Below, in pieces: positions 47,401 to 60,549 of a DNA stretch of 64,000 nt. Position 1 is the first letter of the stretch. Each line of letters begins with the position of its first letter. The DNA comes from Sipunculus nudus. Lineage: Eukaryota > Annelida > Sipuncula > Golfingiida > Sipunculidae. Location: contig CM049309.1 of NCBI GenBank assembly GCA_026874595.1, forward strand, positions 38,393,079 through 38,457,078, in the 5' to 3' direction. A model generated the notes under the pieces. That model was given only the letters and a program-made list of their open reading frames with translations, did no database searches and had not been told where the DNA came from. Made by a program: the position numbers and the translations under genes.

Positions 47401-50400
47401 AAAATTCTTTTGCACAAATGTAGCCCTTGGAGAGCTTTATAACATACACCAAAAATGGTGGCGCTACCTGCAACCATGTTTGCACAGTGTCCATCTGTTT
47501 GTCTGCCTTGGGTTAAAATCACTCATATCTCTGCAGTGACTTGACTAATTCACCTGAAATTTGACATGCGTATACATCCTGGATAGCTTTTCTGATTTTA
47601 TGACAGGTGGCGCCACCTACATTCACGTTTACGCTGCAGACATCCAAGCTCATATCTCAGGAACCTTTTGACCGATCAGGAAAATTTTTTTGCACAAATG
47701 TAGCCCTTGGAGAGCTTTATAACATGCACAAAAAATGGTGGCGCCACCTGCAACCATGTTTGCACAGTGTCCATCTGTTCGTCTGCCTTGGGTTAAAATC
47801 ACTCATATCTCTGCAGTGGTTTGACTAATTCACCTGAAATTCAGCATGCTTATACATCCTGGATAGCTTTTCTGATTTTATGACAGGTGGCACCACCTAC
47901 AATCAAGTTTACGCTGCAGACATCCAAGCTCATATCTAGGGAACGGTTTGACCGATTGGGCCAAAATTTTGCATGTGTATAAATCTCATATAGCTCTTTA
48001 TCATACGTAAAACTGGTGGCGCCACCTGCAGCCATGTTTGCACAGCTCCCGTCAGTTTGTCTTTCATGGGATAAAATGACTCATATCTCGGCAGTAGTTT
48101 GACATATCTGCCTAAAATTTTGCAAGTTTATACATCCCCGACAGCTCTCTTGATTTTATGACAGGTGGCGCCACCTGCATTCTAGTTTATGCAGCAGATA
48201 TCCAAGCTCATATCTTGGGAAACGTTTGACCGATTGGGCCAAAGTTTTGCATGTGTATAGTTCTCCCAAAGCTCTTTATCATACGCTAAACTGGTGGCGC
48301 CACCTGCAACCCTTTTTTGCACAGCGTCCATCTGTTTGTCTGCCAAGGGCAAAAATCACTCATATACAATATAGTGGTTTGACTTATCTGCCTTAAATTT
48401 TGCATATGTATACAACTTGGACGGCTTTCTGGATTTTTTTGGTAGGTAGCGCAACCTACATACACAATTTGGCTGTAGACATCCATGCTAATATGCAACA
48501 CTTCACCCGTTCCACTCTGATTTAGGCGGATACAAGTAGTCGCTTGTCGACTACTCGTATTCTAGTTATTTTCTGTATTTGATTCATTCTTATTCTAGGC
48601 TGTGCTACATTTTAGATTTTGTATTGTACCACCAGGGTTACAATGATTAAAGTGCACATTTAATTGTCTACACGAAGAGGTGTATTGCTATATGAAAGGA
48701 TGGATGTTCATCAGATAAGTAATTCTTTACTTCAGAAGAATAAAAACTTCACCAGGTGTGAAATTGACTATTAATTCCAGTAAAAAATTATAGCTGAGAT
48801 AGTAATTAGCACAATGATGTTGTTTGTCACTCATTCAAATAACAGTGTGTATATTTTATTTGAAAAGATGGTTTTATTTTATCAGATTTACTGGATCTTT
48901 TATTTTGGTGAATAAAATTAAGCATGTACTAAAAACTCCAATGTACAAAACTTCTTAATAGTGATTCAAGGAATAATCTTGATGATGCCATCAATGCCAT
49001 GTTGTGGCATTATTTTCTTTTAAATTCAGTTTAAACATTTTTGATTTAAAAATAATAAAATATATGTTGCATAATATGATCCAATATGAGCTAAACTCTG
49101 GATAAATAATGATTGCAACTTAGGATTCTGATATTATAACTTATATTTTCAGATTTTTTTTATTACAAATTTATAAAACTTGTAAATAAAAAAATGAATC
49201 TGATAAAAACTGTAAATGGAAAAGGTGGATATGCTAAAAAAAATAGGCTTAAATATAGACTTAAATGCATTATTCCCTTTAAAGTGAAATAAAGGTATTA
49301 GTCCATTCTGTCCACTTGCCTGTCCATCTGTAAATATTTCATATGCATCACAGTATCTCAAAACCTTTCATGTTTTTCTTCAAGACAGTCTTGTCAGAGT
49401 ATTAGTTTTGCAATCATATATTTAGAACTTAACTATAACCAAGTAGGAGGGCCCCTTTCCTCTTAGCTTCTCATATGCTTGTATATATGAAAAACATTAC
49501 AATAGAATATTTTGCATATTTTGCATTTGCAAAAATTTCAAACTTCAGCTGAGCGCCGTGACCCATGGGTCCCTTGTTTAATTACTTTCCACGTTTTAAT
49601 ATATAGATGGTCCTGATGCTGATGGTCCAGGAGACAGACTCAGTACTTCAGAAATCATATAAACAAATTTATTTATTAAGTATAAAGAGCTAAAAAAATT
49701 CACTTATATACATTTTGGAATGCTTTACAAAAGTTTAAGTTGTGTTTTTGTATAAATTTAAAAATATTCCATGTTTTAAAATCATTTTAACATAGGGATG
49801 TGAACTTTTTTTGAACAAGAACTACTTTTTCCCTTTGTTTAATAGCTTTCATTAAATTATGTTGCACAAAAGCGCATATGTGTGCAGGTAAACACTTAAA
49901 ACTTTTACATTTTTTGCATGATACTGTGAATCGCTGAACACCCGAGCAACGCCACACACTCCTATGGACAATCACTCTGAGGATGTAGGATATATGAGCC
50001 ATATGTAATCTAGTTCTACTTCTAAAAAGGATAAAAGGGTGGCAGGAACAGATCTTTTCAAATTTGGCTTTACCAAGAAGCGTGACTGAGATGAAAAAAA
50101 GAAAGAAAATTTCAGAAGAAGAAAGTAGTCCAAGAAATGCAAGGACACTAATAAATTGTTGGAATAAAGATGAGGATATGATATGACTGAAATATATATG
50201 TAAGAATGTGGAAATGACATCGATGGTAATATGAACAAGATCTTGATTGAAATTTTGTGTTTACTTTTTGATTCTTTATTATCTTTATAACAGCGCTACC
50301 TGAAATAAAGGTACTTTTTACCAACAAAATTCTTTCACTGTCAATGTCATAAAATGTCTGGATTGACATGCATTTAATTAAGAAACCTAATGATTCATAT

Positions 50401-53400
50401 AAACCACCAAAAAAAGTGAATAAATTGAAATTATATTATTGTCCAGCAAAAAATTGTTGGCGTCCTGCAAAAAAAATCAGCTGTCCTATAACTTTTTACC
50501 CCAGCAGGACATTTTAGAATATTTCAAGCCCTGTCAGATATTGTTCACAGGGAATGATTTGAATTGATTAATCTAGGTTAACATATCAAATTATTAAAGT
50601 ATTGCTTTAAATAGTGAAAATAATAGTGAAATTATGTTAGTGCTAGTTGCGTTTAGAGGATCAGATGACTTGTAATAGTTGTATATATTTGTTAACCACT
50701 TTGGGTACAATCAGTTGAAGGGATATGTATTTTGTCCATTGACCAGTTTAGAAGGATGTGATGAATTTTGTTTAATATTTTCGTTCTCCATTTCGAGAAG
50801 GATTTTTCGCATTTTATTGTATACTTTGTCCATAGATCAGTTTTGAAAAGGCCACTTGTTGTATATTTTATTCTCTCACCAGTTTAGGAAGGATGAGTTG
50901 TCTTGTGTATTGTCCTGTGACACACTCAGATGGAACTTTATCCTGGCAAGATCAAAGGTCCTACCAGATTGAGATTTGTCTGGTAAGACATACATGTATT
51001 TATGTATCTTAGTGGTGTGCCAATTAATCAGTTTTATCGATGATAAGTAATTTTCTTTCATAATTTATTAAATTGATTGTATTTTTGCATAATCAATCAC
51101 AAACGATCATGTAAAATGTATGCACATCCTAACCAATCATATAATCCATTAAAATATGGTATTCTGTAAGGAAAAAACACAAAACAGCGAACAGCATTAA
51201 AATTAAACCTTGGGCAACGAACATGTGTCAACAACCAGGCCATTACCTTGACCTTATGCAGTGATGTAAAAGATTGAATTTACTATTTTAGATATAATGC
51301 TATGCAATATATATCTTAGTGATAAAGATGGTACATAAAACAACCATTTATTAATCGATCATCTGTCATGTTTCATCTTTCCATCATCAAATATTTTTTT
51401 AAAACAGTTTCCTCTCACTAATGCATGTACATGCATACTCTTGCCGTGTAAAGGTAATATATTATGATAGTTGCTGCAGTATTTATAAGAGATGTGTAAC
51501 ACTTTTATGATGATCCTGCACATCTTTAAATTACTTTGATAAATGAATTTCTTTATCATGGGTTATGTTTAATTTAAAAAAAAAACTTACCTGCCCTTTA
51601 AGTCTTTGCTATAAACAAAATACTGGTGACAAGTTAATGGCAGTTCACCACGATACATGTTTTTATTAGGGAAACATATTATGTGCCGGACTTTGATAAA
51701 TCTGTAATTCCTCCTGGTTTGGTGTTTTACTGCAGCTGTCCCAGATAAATGTGTTATCTAGGTGAAAGGTTGTTCCTATACATGCATGTGTGATATAGTT
51801 TGCTTTCATGCATACACAGGAGTTAACATCCAACATGCAGCTGAAATAGGGAAGAACTCACTGAATCAGTGGGCATTGTGCCCGGGATGGTTTTGATTTT
51901 TCACACCATTTTTGAGTTTTTATTAGACTTGTTTTGTTAAGATTATGGTAAGTTCTTTATTCTAGTGCAGTTATTTGCATTCGCATTATAACTGTTAATC
52001 TGAATATGGATATTGGTGGTTGTGATACCATCACGATTAAACTTTAATGCTGTACCAGTGATTAATATATATATATATATATATATTTATACACACACAG
52101 GAGTATTTGCTGTACCCGTGTTCTTTCATATCAGTTTTAAAAAGAAAATCGTTCATTTTAATTTTTTTTATATCTTAAAATATTTGATTATAAAAAATAA
52201 CATGATCTTGACATTTTACCCACTTGCCCTATGACAAAGCTGTACCATAACTCATAATGCTGTGACTGAGCACATATTTATCTTTGATTTAAATCACATC
52301 AAGAGATATACTGAAGATTCAGTGTCATTTGTGGAGGTTTTGTTTTCATGTGCAGGGCTCCACATTAACAGTTAACTGCTTGTATGAGGCAAGTAAAAGT
52401 TCCACATTGGTCATAGATCAAACAAATGTCAGCTCACACTTGCCCATCTGGGCTTTGAATTCAATTAACCATCACGGTATCTAATGCCTTCACCACCATC
52501 TTATCTTTGAACAATGATATCATGTTGTTAATGCCTCTTTAAATACCTGTTTAAATTGTATTTCAGGTACAACAGTCTAAAAAGAAATAATTAACAAACA
52601 TAAATTTAAAATACTTATTTTTAACATGCATTTAAAAATGATAAACTATATCTTATGGAAAACACTGTTTGCATGGGCAGAGTTTTGACCAATTACAATA
52701 CAAAACAATAATCATTACAATTATTATTATTTCTGAAAATGTCAGTTGCAGTTGAATATTATATTGTATCCTGTTGCTGATTATCTTGGATACTATGGTT
52801 ACACCATGGTCCCAAAAATATATTTTGAACACTGTCCTGTTCAAACTTGAATTGTGCATTGATATATGAGGACGAAACCTATTGAAAATGGGATCCTAAA
52901 CTTTACTTGGAGGGTGACCTTGACTATGTCCATTTTTGGTGAAAATTCCATAAAAATGATATAAATGTCTCAAGAAAGAATGGTAGTTTGGTAAAAAAAT
53001 TGGGTTGAGGAAAGATCTTGATTGCTTTTTCTTGTCGGGAGACTTGTGGCCCACATAAAATCCTTTCCTTGTTTTTTTGGGACTTAAAATACCCCATCAT
53101 TGCCATATTATTTATAAATTAATGGACAGATTCCTTTTGTATTATGCACTTGCACAGATATGGGTCATAGGGTAAGTCTATTTAAATCTGGGTCATGACC
53201 TTTGCTATGAGATTCGCCTTGATCTTGAATATTTCTATATTTGGTTTAAAAACAAAAACACATTTTTCCTAGGTGCATGGATGTATTAGAACCAAATTCT
53301 TTAAATCAAAATGAAAGATGTTGGATTGTAGTTTGTTGGATCATTTTTATAAACAGTGACCTTGACCTTGATCTTCAAGGTCAAGTCAGCCAAAATCCAG

Positions 53401-56400
53401 GATAATGTTGGACCCCATAAATTTTGAAGCACTGCTCATTTTTTCCTTCACACTTGACACACAAATTGTTTCATCAAAGATCTGAAACATCTTTGAAAAC
53501 TAGTGACCTTGTCTTTGGTTTTCAATTTTAAATCTGTGAAAATATATAATTCTGTGAACACCACAAGTACTGAAGTACTGTATATGATAGAGCAACATTT
53601 CAGTAAATGGTAGCTGTTTTTACAACTCTGATAGAACCAGGGCATAACCACAGAAAATATTAGGAACTGCAGTGACCTGTGTTTTATTCAAGGCCAAAAT
53701 CCCTAGATGGTTAAACAAGATATCTACAAATGATCCAGAGGAAGAGTTTTCTCATTGTTCACTATATATTTTCTGAGGTAATTTTGGAATCAAGATTTCA
53801 CAGCATCTGAGGCCAGTTTTATGTTGTGTATGATATTGCCATGATGTGGAGGAAATAAAATATGATGCAGAGGTTTATTGCATTATAATAGATAATGAAT
53901 CAGCTGATATAGACATCTGAGTGATTAGAGTTAATAGCTCAGCTGTATGAAAGTAGGGTTCACATTGTAAATATTAGACAGAGAAGGTTTTATCTAGACA
54001 TTCAGACAGATCTGGGTAAAATCCTTTTTGAAGCCTTCAATCAGGTCATGATGACCTGCAATGAAAAACACAGGTTTTGCCAGTTTGAAGAATCTTATTC
54101 ATGAAAGTCCCTCAAAGATCAGATCTGAAAGGACAACGCTGGGATTTGAATCACCTGAAATGTGTGTTCTCATTGAATCTTCTTATGTTTAAACAGGTGC
54201 ACCAGAAGCACCATCTACTATTTTAGTGTATCTTCATTTTTACTGGTACACACTTTGAGAATCACAGATGATGGCAGTCATGTCACAGTGCTCAGGATTC
54301 TGGCAGTGCATTCGTTGGAAAATGTAAAAGAATGTATTATATTATCCAGTTATATAACCCAGTTTTCATTCAGAGTTCAATGAATATTTGGAAAAAGCCA
54401 GTTCTTCAGAACTGTTGCACATATTTACAACATGATACCCACAGGCAATTGATCCCTTTATTCTTCTGATAATGTAAAGATTTCTTTTTTGCATAATTTT
54501 GTATTTTTAAAAGTTATATGACATCTTAGTGTCATGGTCTTTATCATTGTTTGGGTATACAATTTGTCTGATTGTCAGGTTCAGCAGAGCCTCATATATG
54601 CCACAGTTGTTTGTTCTGTTGTATCCTGTTATAAATTTAAACAATATACCCAGTGCTGAAGCTAGTTTCCCCAGGGAGATTTGTTTATATTTTTTTAACA
54701 ACTAAACTATCTGTGGACTTCTACCACTATGGATTCTTCCATCAGTCTTCCTGACGTCAACAGTGTGTAGGAGGTAATGTTTACCTGGATAATAAGTGAA
54801 TTTCCTCCCTGTGAGCTGAGTAAGGACAGATAATTAATAACCTGATGCAGATAGCCAGAATGGTAGGTGGTCCTGAGCCTGTGTGTGTGTCACTGAACCT
54901 GTCTGATCAGCATGACCATATGTTTGACGTCTGTCAAAACGAGGAGGATTTGGATGGGCATTAGATGGGTGTGTTCAACAGAATTGTCACAAGTCATTTA
55001 TTACACTCCACACCTCTGTGGCAGATGCCATGGCAACCGCTTGTGGTGGTTTAAAACGGGCAGCTTCAGGCTGTGTTGTTTGCGGGGTACTGCTGTCACA
55101 GTTTGGAAGATGGCCGGCTGCAGGATGTTGTGGCCACAGCCGATGTACCTGATGTAGGTGGCCCATGTAAAGCTAGCCAGAACGATGCCACTTACTCCTG
55201 TCAAAGTTTGCAGGTACATGAGCATGTGCTGTATTGTTTGTTATAGAGACCCTGTTTATCACTTCAGATGGACCACCTGTGGTCATAGAGGGTCTGTCTT
55301 TAATAGCAGTTCATAGAACACAATCAGTCATGCTGGTACCAGTGTCAGCTTTAAAACAGCATTCAAAAGGTTCATCAATATTTATTGAGGGTCTGAGGTT
55401 AAGATAAATATCATACTTGTTGAGGGTCTGAGGTTAAGATATATATCATACTTGTTGAAGGTATGAGGTTAAGATTGATATCGTACTTGTCTAGGGTCTG
55501 AGGTTTAGATAAATATCGTACTTGTCGAGGGTCTGAGGTTTAGATAAATATCGTACTTGTTGAGGGTTTGAGGTTAAGATAAATATCATACTTGTTGAGG
55601 GTCTGAGGTTAAGATAAATATCATACTTGTTGAGCATTTGAGGTTAAGATAAATATCGTCCTTGTTGAGGGTCTGAGGTTAAGATTAATATCATACTTGT
55701 TGAGGGTCTGAGGTAAGATAAATATCATACTTGTTGAGGGTCTGAGGTTAAGATTAATATCATACATGTTGAGGGTCTGAGGTTAAGATTAATATCATAC
55801 TTGTTTAGGGTCTGAGGTTAAGATAAATATCATACTTGTTGAGGGTGTGAGGTTATATTACTGCCTCAGCTTAGATTCAAACTCGTAATCTACCTGCTTT
55901 GAGTCCTGTTCTTTACCATTAGCCACCCCAGAAGCCAGTAACTGTTTACTAACTGTTTATTGATTTAGGAGAGGAGACAGGGTTGATCTGTGCACGTCAG
56001 TTAACAAAGTCAGCAACTTTGCCCAGACCAATTTCTGAGGACATAGGTTTTTCACTGTATGGTCATGTAGAATGAGTCTTGTCGCTATGGTATATGTGTT
56101 CATTTAATTGTTGTTTAGAGTTATGCTATATTAAGTAAAAAAAATCAAACAAGTATTCACTGTACATATTGTAATATGGTTAATAATTCACTTGACTTTC
56201 GAGAGTTGCCCATTTACAAATTTCCAACTTTGTTAAGTTTATTTTTGATTTTTTATTATTATCTAATAATATTTTACAAAATGAATCCTAAATATTACAT
56301 CATCAGCAATTCTGAAATATAAAGGGTATCAGGGAATGAACATTAAAAACATAAGGCCAGAGGGGCTGTTGTATGATCCTTGCTCTAGTCAAACCTCACT

Positions 56401-59400
56401 TAGAAGACCACCTCAGAAATGCAATCACTCTATAGAGGTCCAGTTGGTGGTCATAATTGCAGGTTTTACTGTTTATAATATCATCAGCCAGTGGTCAAAA
56501 CATGGTACATGTCTCTATTCTAGTGCAGTGATGATGCACCAGTGCATTGATATAAAGTGAAGATTCAGTATTGTCAGGTGTCCAGGTTTTATTGATATGC
56601 TGACAATATACTGTGGTTGCCATTTTGTTCATGAGGGTTTCAATTCACCATATTCATGAAAGGAAAGTAAAAGTTAATATGAAGCCTTCCTTGACCAGAC
56701 ACCTCACAGGAGATCAGTTGTTTATAAAATAGCCTCATTGGCATTTTTCGTTATTTATCCATATGACCACTGCCTGTAGGTTTAAAACTCAAAAAGGCAG
56801 ATGATTGATTTTATGTTACCTGTATATAAAAGAAAGACATTATAAATGATGTCAGATCTTGCATATTTTCTGCCTCATGGGACAAAAATGTCTACTTGTT
56901 ATCATGGGTCCTAATAATATTTTTAAAATTGAGCGCGCACATTGAATAATCAGTGTTACAGTTGATTTACAATGTTTACTGCATTATATGATTACGAAAG
57001 AGGAACCCTTGTGAAACAATGAACAAGTGAAAATTGTGAAATATCAGCCTTACAAATATAAAATATAAAGGCAACCACAGTAAAAAATGATCTCAGGCCA
57101 AATGTCTCATATTAACATGAGACATTATAAAATTTATCAGAATGAAGTTGAAAGGCATTTGATTAGCTAATGTGTGCACAGTTACACTGGTAAATGGATA
57201 TTTTTAAGATGCATGAGTGTTTATGACATTGTGGCCCTTGTTGTGGCACTGTTCGATGCCTTCCAGTGGTTCTTTATTTATGACATGCTATTGCTAACCC
57301 TTGTTTTGCGGGCTTGACATGGCCCTTCTTCCATGTCAATACTGTATGCTTTCCAATGTTTCTGTGCTCATGATATGTTGGTCCCTGTTTGATATCTCTA
57401 TAAGATGTCTCTCAGGGTATCTGTGTTGTTGACATGTTGGCCCTTATTTTATTCCTTCATAAGATGCCTTCCAGTAGTTCTGTTTATGATATGTTAGTCC
57501 CTGTTTGAAAAGATGCCTTTATCTTTTTCTGTGTTTGTAATGTGTTGGTTCATGTTTCATTTTCTTATAAGATGCCTTTCAGTGTTTCTATGTTGGTGAC
57601 ATGTTCTTTGTTTTATTGCACTGTGACATGCCAATCTGTGTTTCTGTGTTAAAGATATGACAGCCTGTATCATATATTTGTTTCTGTCATCAACAATGTT
57701 TGCTGTACTTTCAGGTGAAGTGATGCAGACGCTGTGGCAGCTCATCTGCTGGTGCTGTTGCCAGACTCTGTCCTTCTTTCTGTCTCTCCTTGTGTTGGTG
57801 CTAAAATTTACCATGGTTTGGTGAGTATGTTATGTTTGGATAAAAATAAAAGAAATAAAGCTGTAACATGAATAAATATTCAAATGCATATGGATTACTG
57901 TATAAAAAGATTTCTTGCAAAATATGGAAATGCAATTTTATTTATATGACCAGTATGCATAAAAAATTAGCTTATAAAATTGCATAATTTAGGTAATTGC
58001 ATTGACATTTGGAGGATATTTACACATGTTTTCTTGATGGTCTGGTGTACTTATATCCTCAGCTGGATTCTAAAAAGTCATATTGCATTACTTTTTAGCT
58101 AAGCTTACTGTAAGTCATCTGAGCTACAGCGATTACTCTTTGTCCGTCGTCCGTTCGGCCGTCCGGGCGTCTGTCCTTTAACAGGGCACAAACTCTAACC
58201 ACTGGACCTAGAATCTTGTAACTTGACATTCTGGGAGGTCTATAAAAAAATCTCCTTGAAAACCTGAAATTAGGTCTCTGTTACCCATATCCTTCAAGCT
58301 ATGGGGCTCCGAAGTACCCCCCAGAATAGTCCAAAATTTGATACAAAAGCTCAAGTATCTGAACAACTAATGCAATGATCACCATGATTCTTTGCATGGA
58401 TATTGATCATGGAGTGTTTCATCAGTTTCTGCAGACTGGTGGTGCCACCTGTAATTTAATAGATTTTTACGAATCTTTTCTCTATTTTTGAGACCTCTAA
58501 AGATGCGGTCATCTGTTAACAGGGCACAAATTGTAACGACTGGACCTAGAATCTTCTCTCTTGACATGCAGATAGGCCCATGAAAAGTCTCTTTGGAAAC
58601 TAGAAATCAGGTCTATGGTACACATAACCTATGAGCTATGAGCCTCCTAAGTACCCCCCAGAATAATGGAAAATTTGATATAAAAGCTCAAGTATCTGAA
58701 CAAATATTGCATTGAACACTATTATTCTTTGCATGGATATTGATCATGGAATGTTTCATCAGTCTCTGTAGTCTGGTGACATCACCCATATTTTTCTGAT
58801 TTTTACAAATTTTTTTCTCTATTTTTGAGACCTGTTAAGATGTGGTCATCTGCTAACAGGGCACAAATCATAACATCTGGACCTAGAATCTTCTCTCCTG
58901 ACATTCAGGGAGGCCCATGAATAGTCTCTTTGGAAACAGAAATTAGTTCTCTGTTACCCATATCCTTCAAGCTATGAGGCTCTGAAGTATCCCCCAGAAT
59001 AATGGAAAATGTCATACAAAAAAAACAGTATCTGAACAACTATTGTATTTATCACCATGATTTTTTTGCATGGATATTGATCATGGAATGTTTCGTCAGT
59101 TTCTGCAGTCTGGTGGCGCCATCTATATTTTTTCGATTTTTACAATTTTTTTTTCTCTGTTTTTGAGACCTCTTAAGATGTGGTCATCTATTAAAAGGGC
59201 ACAAATCGTAACGACTGGACCTAGAAATTCCTCTCCTGACATGCAGGTAGGCCCATGAAAAGTCTCCTTGGAAACCTGAAATTAGGTCTCTGCTACCCAT
59301 ATCCTTAAAGCTATGAGGCTCTGAAGTATCCCCCAGAATAATGGAAAATTTGATACAAAAGCCCTAGTATCTTAACAACTAATGCATTGATCACTATCAT

Positions 59401-60471
59401 TCTTTGCATGCATATTGATCATGGGGTGTTTCATCATTTTCTGCAGACTTGTGGCGCCACCTGGAATATAAAAATTTTTAAAGATTTTTTAAAAAATACT
59501 TTTGAAACCTAAAAAGATGCAATCATTTGTTAACAGTGCACAGATCATTACCACTATACCAAGAATTATCTAACTTGACATCCTTAGAGTTCATCAAAAA
59601 TTCTCAAAAACTTGAAATTAGATCACTGTGACCTATATTCTCTGTATTACAGTCCATGTTTGAGTACCCCAGAAAAAATGCAAAATACACACAAATTGCC
59701 AGATTCCTCAGGAATGGCTGGATGGATTGTCATCAGATTTGGTGTGCTTATGGGTCTTGATGAACTTGAGCTAGTATGCATGAACTATGATGCCACCTAC
59801 ATTATCTTAATTAGTTGCCTGTGCAAGGACATATTGTCAACATGTCAGTCGGCTTAGAGTCATGACCCATGGGACTTGTTTTACTCAGTTTAAGGGAAAG
59901 ATTGAAATGTTCTTTGTAACAATGTTTTAGATGTCAATCAATTCTAATCTTCCTTTTTGTTTACACATTATGATTTATGCAGATTTTTTTTTATTCTCTA
60001 AATTATACAAGTTATTTCCATGTTTTACAGCGGCCTAGTGGTATATAGTCTCTGCAGTCAGCTGTGTGTGAAGGCATGGCAGACCCTTCAGGCTAAAATA
60101 CCTTTCTTACAGAAAGTTTTCTCATTCTCCTGGCGTGGAAAATCCAGCTCAAGACCTCATAAATTTGGCCTAGACCAGAATATTGGCCTTCCCACCACAG
60201 GTAATATAACACATTTTATCACACAATAATCATGTCTATACAGTAGTGATGGGACCGATGTTTGACTGTAATCGATTAATGGTTGGCTGATACTGATGAG
60301 CCAATGAACAATCTTTTAATGCCATAATTTGTCACAGAGTTTTTCACAAAGGTAATGCTTTATGATGGAAGGTACCATTTCATAAAATTTAGGGGTACAA
60401 ACTTTAGAACAGTGTGTTTAATAATAATTTCACATACAAGTTTACTATATAAACATTGTAGGCTAGAAATT

Positions 60472-60549
<78 letters not shown>

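Larger units (their letters stand above)
45493..50533. mobile_element. hAT-like element carrying two further nested elements
   Basis: The ends CAGGGCTGGAAATTTACTAC and (inverted) CAGGGCTTGAAATATTCTAA agree at 16 of 20 positions, and TCAGA flanks both sides (45488-45492 and 50534-50538). Removing the pearl-like insertion (45717-49576) leaves about 1.2 kb. Both surviving ends carry 'gctggac' and 'ataggaca' words. No transposase is visible. Confidence 0.6.
55935..57714. other. DNAJC14-like intron, last part
   Basis: Contains the TA-flanked MITE at 56611-57080 and decayed tandem repeats at 57226-57650. The remainder is unrecognised. Confidence 0.45.

Noticed and set aside
46619-48501. Several similar frames (MILTQGRRTDGH..., MAPPTF...)
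   Set aside because: Translations of the Helitron-like tandem units on both strands; the same occurs at 6391-7348 and 62625-63155.
45493-50533. 8-bp hAT target duplication at the outer element
   Set aside because: The flanking 8-mers (ttatcaga and tcagatat) do not match; only a 5-bp repeat, TCAGA, is supported.
55376-55857. Regularly repeated 35-bp units that could suggest a CRISPR array
   Set aside because: Units abut with no unique spacers and carry scattered substitutions; this is a minisatellite in a eukaryotic intron.
55861-55934. A functional tRNA gene
   Set aside because: Only A- and B-box-like words are visible; the arms do not fold convincingly, so a SINE head is the better reading.
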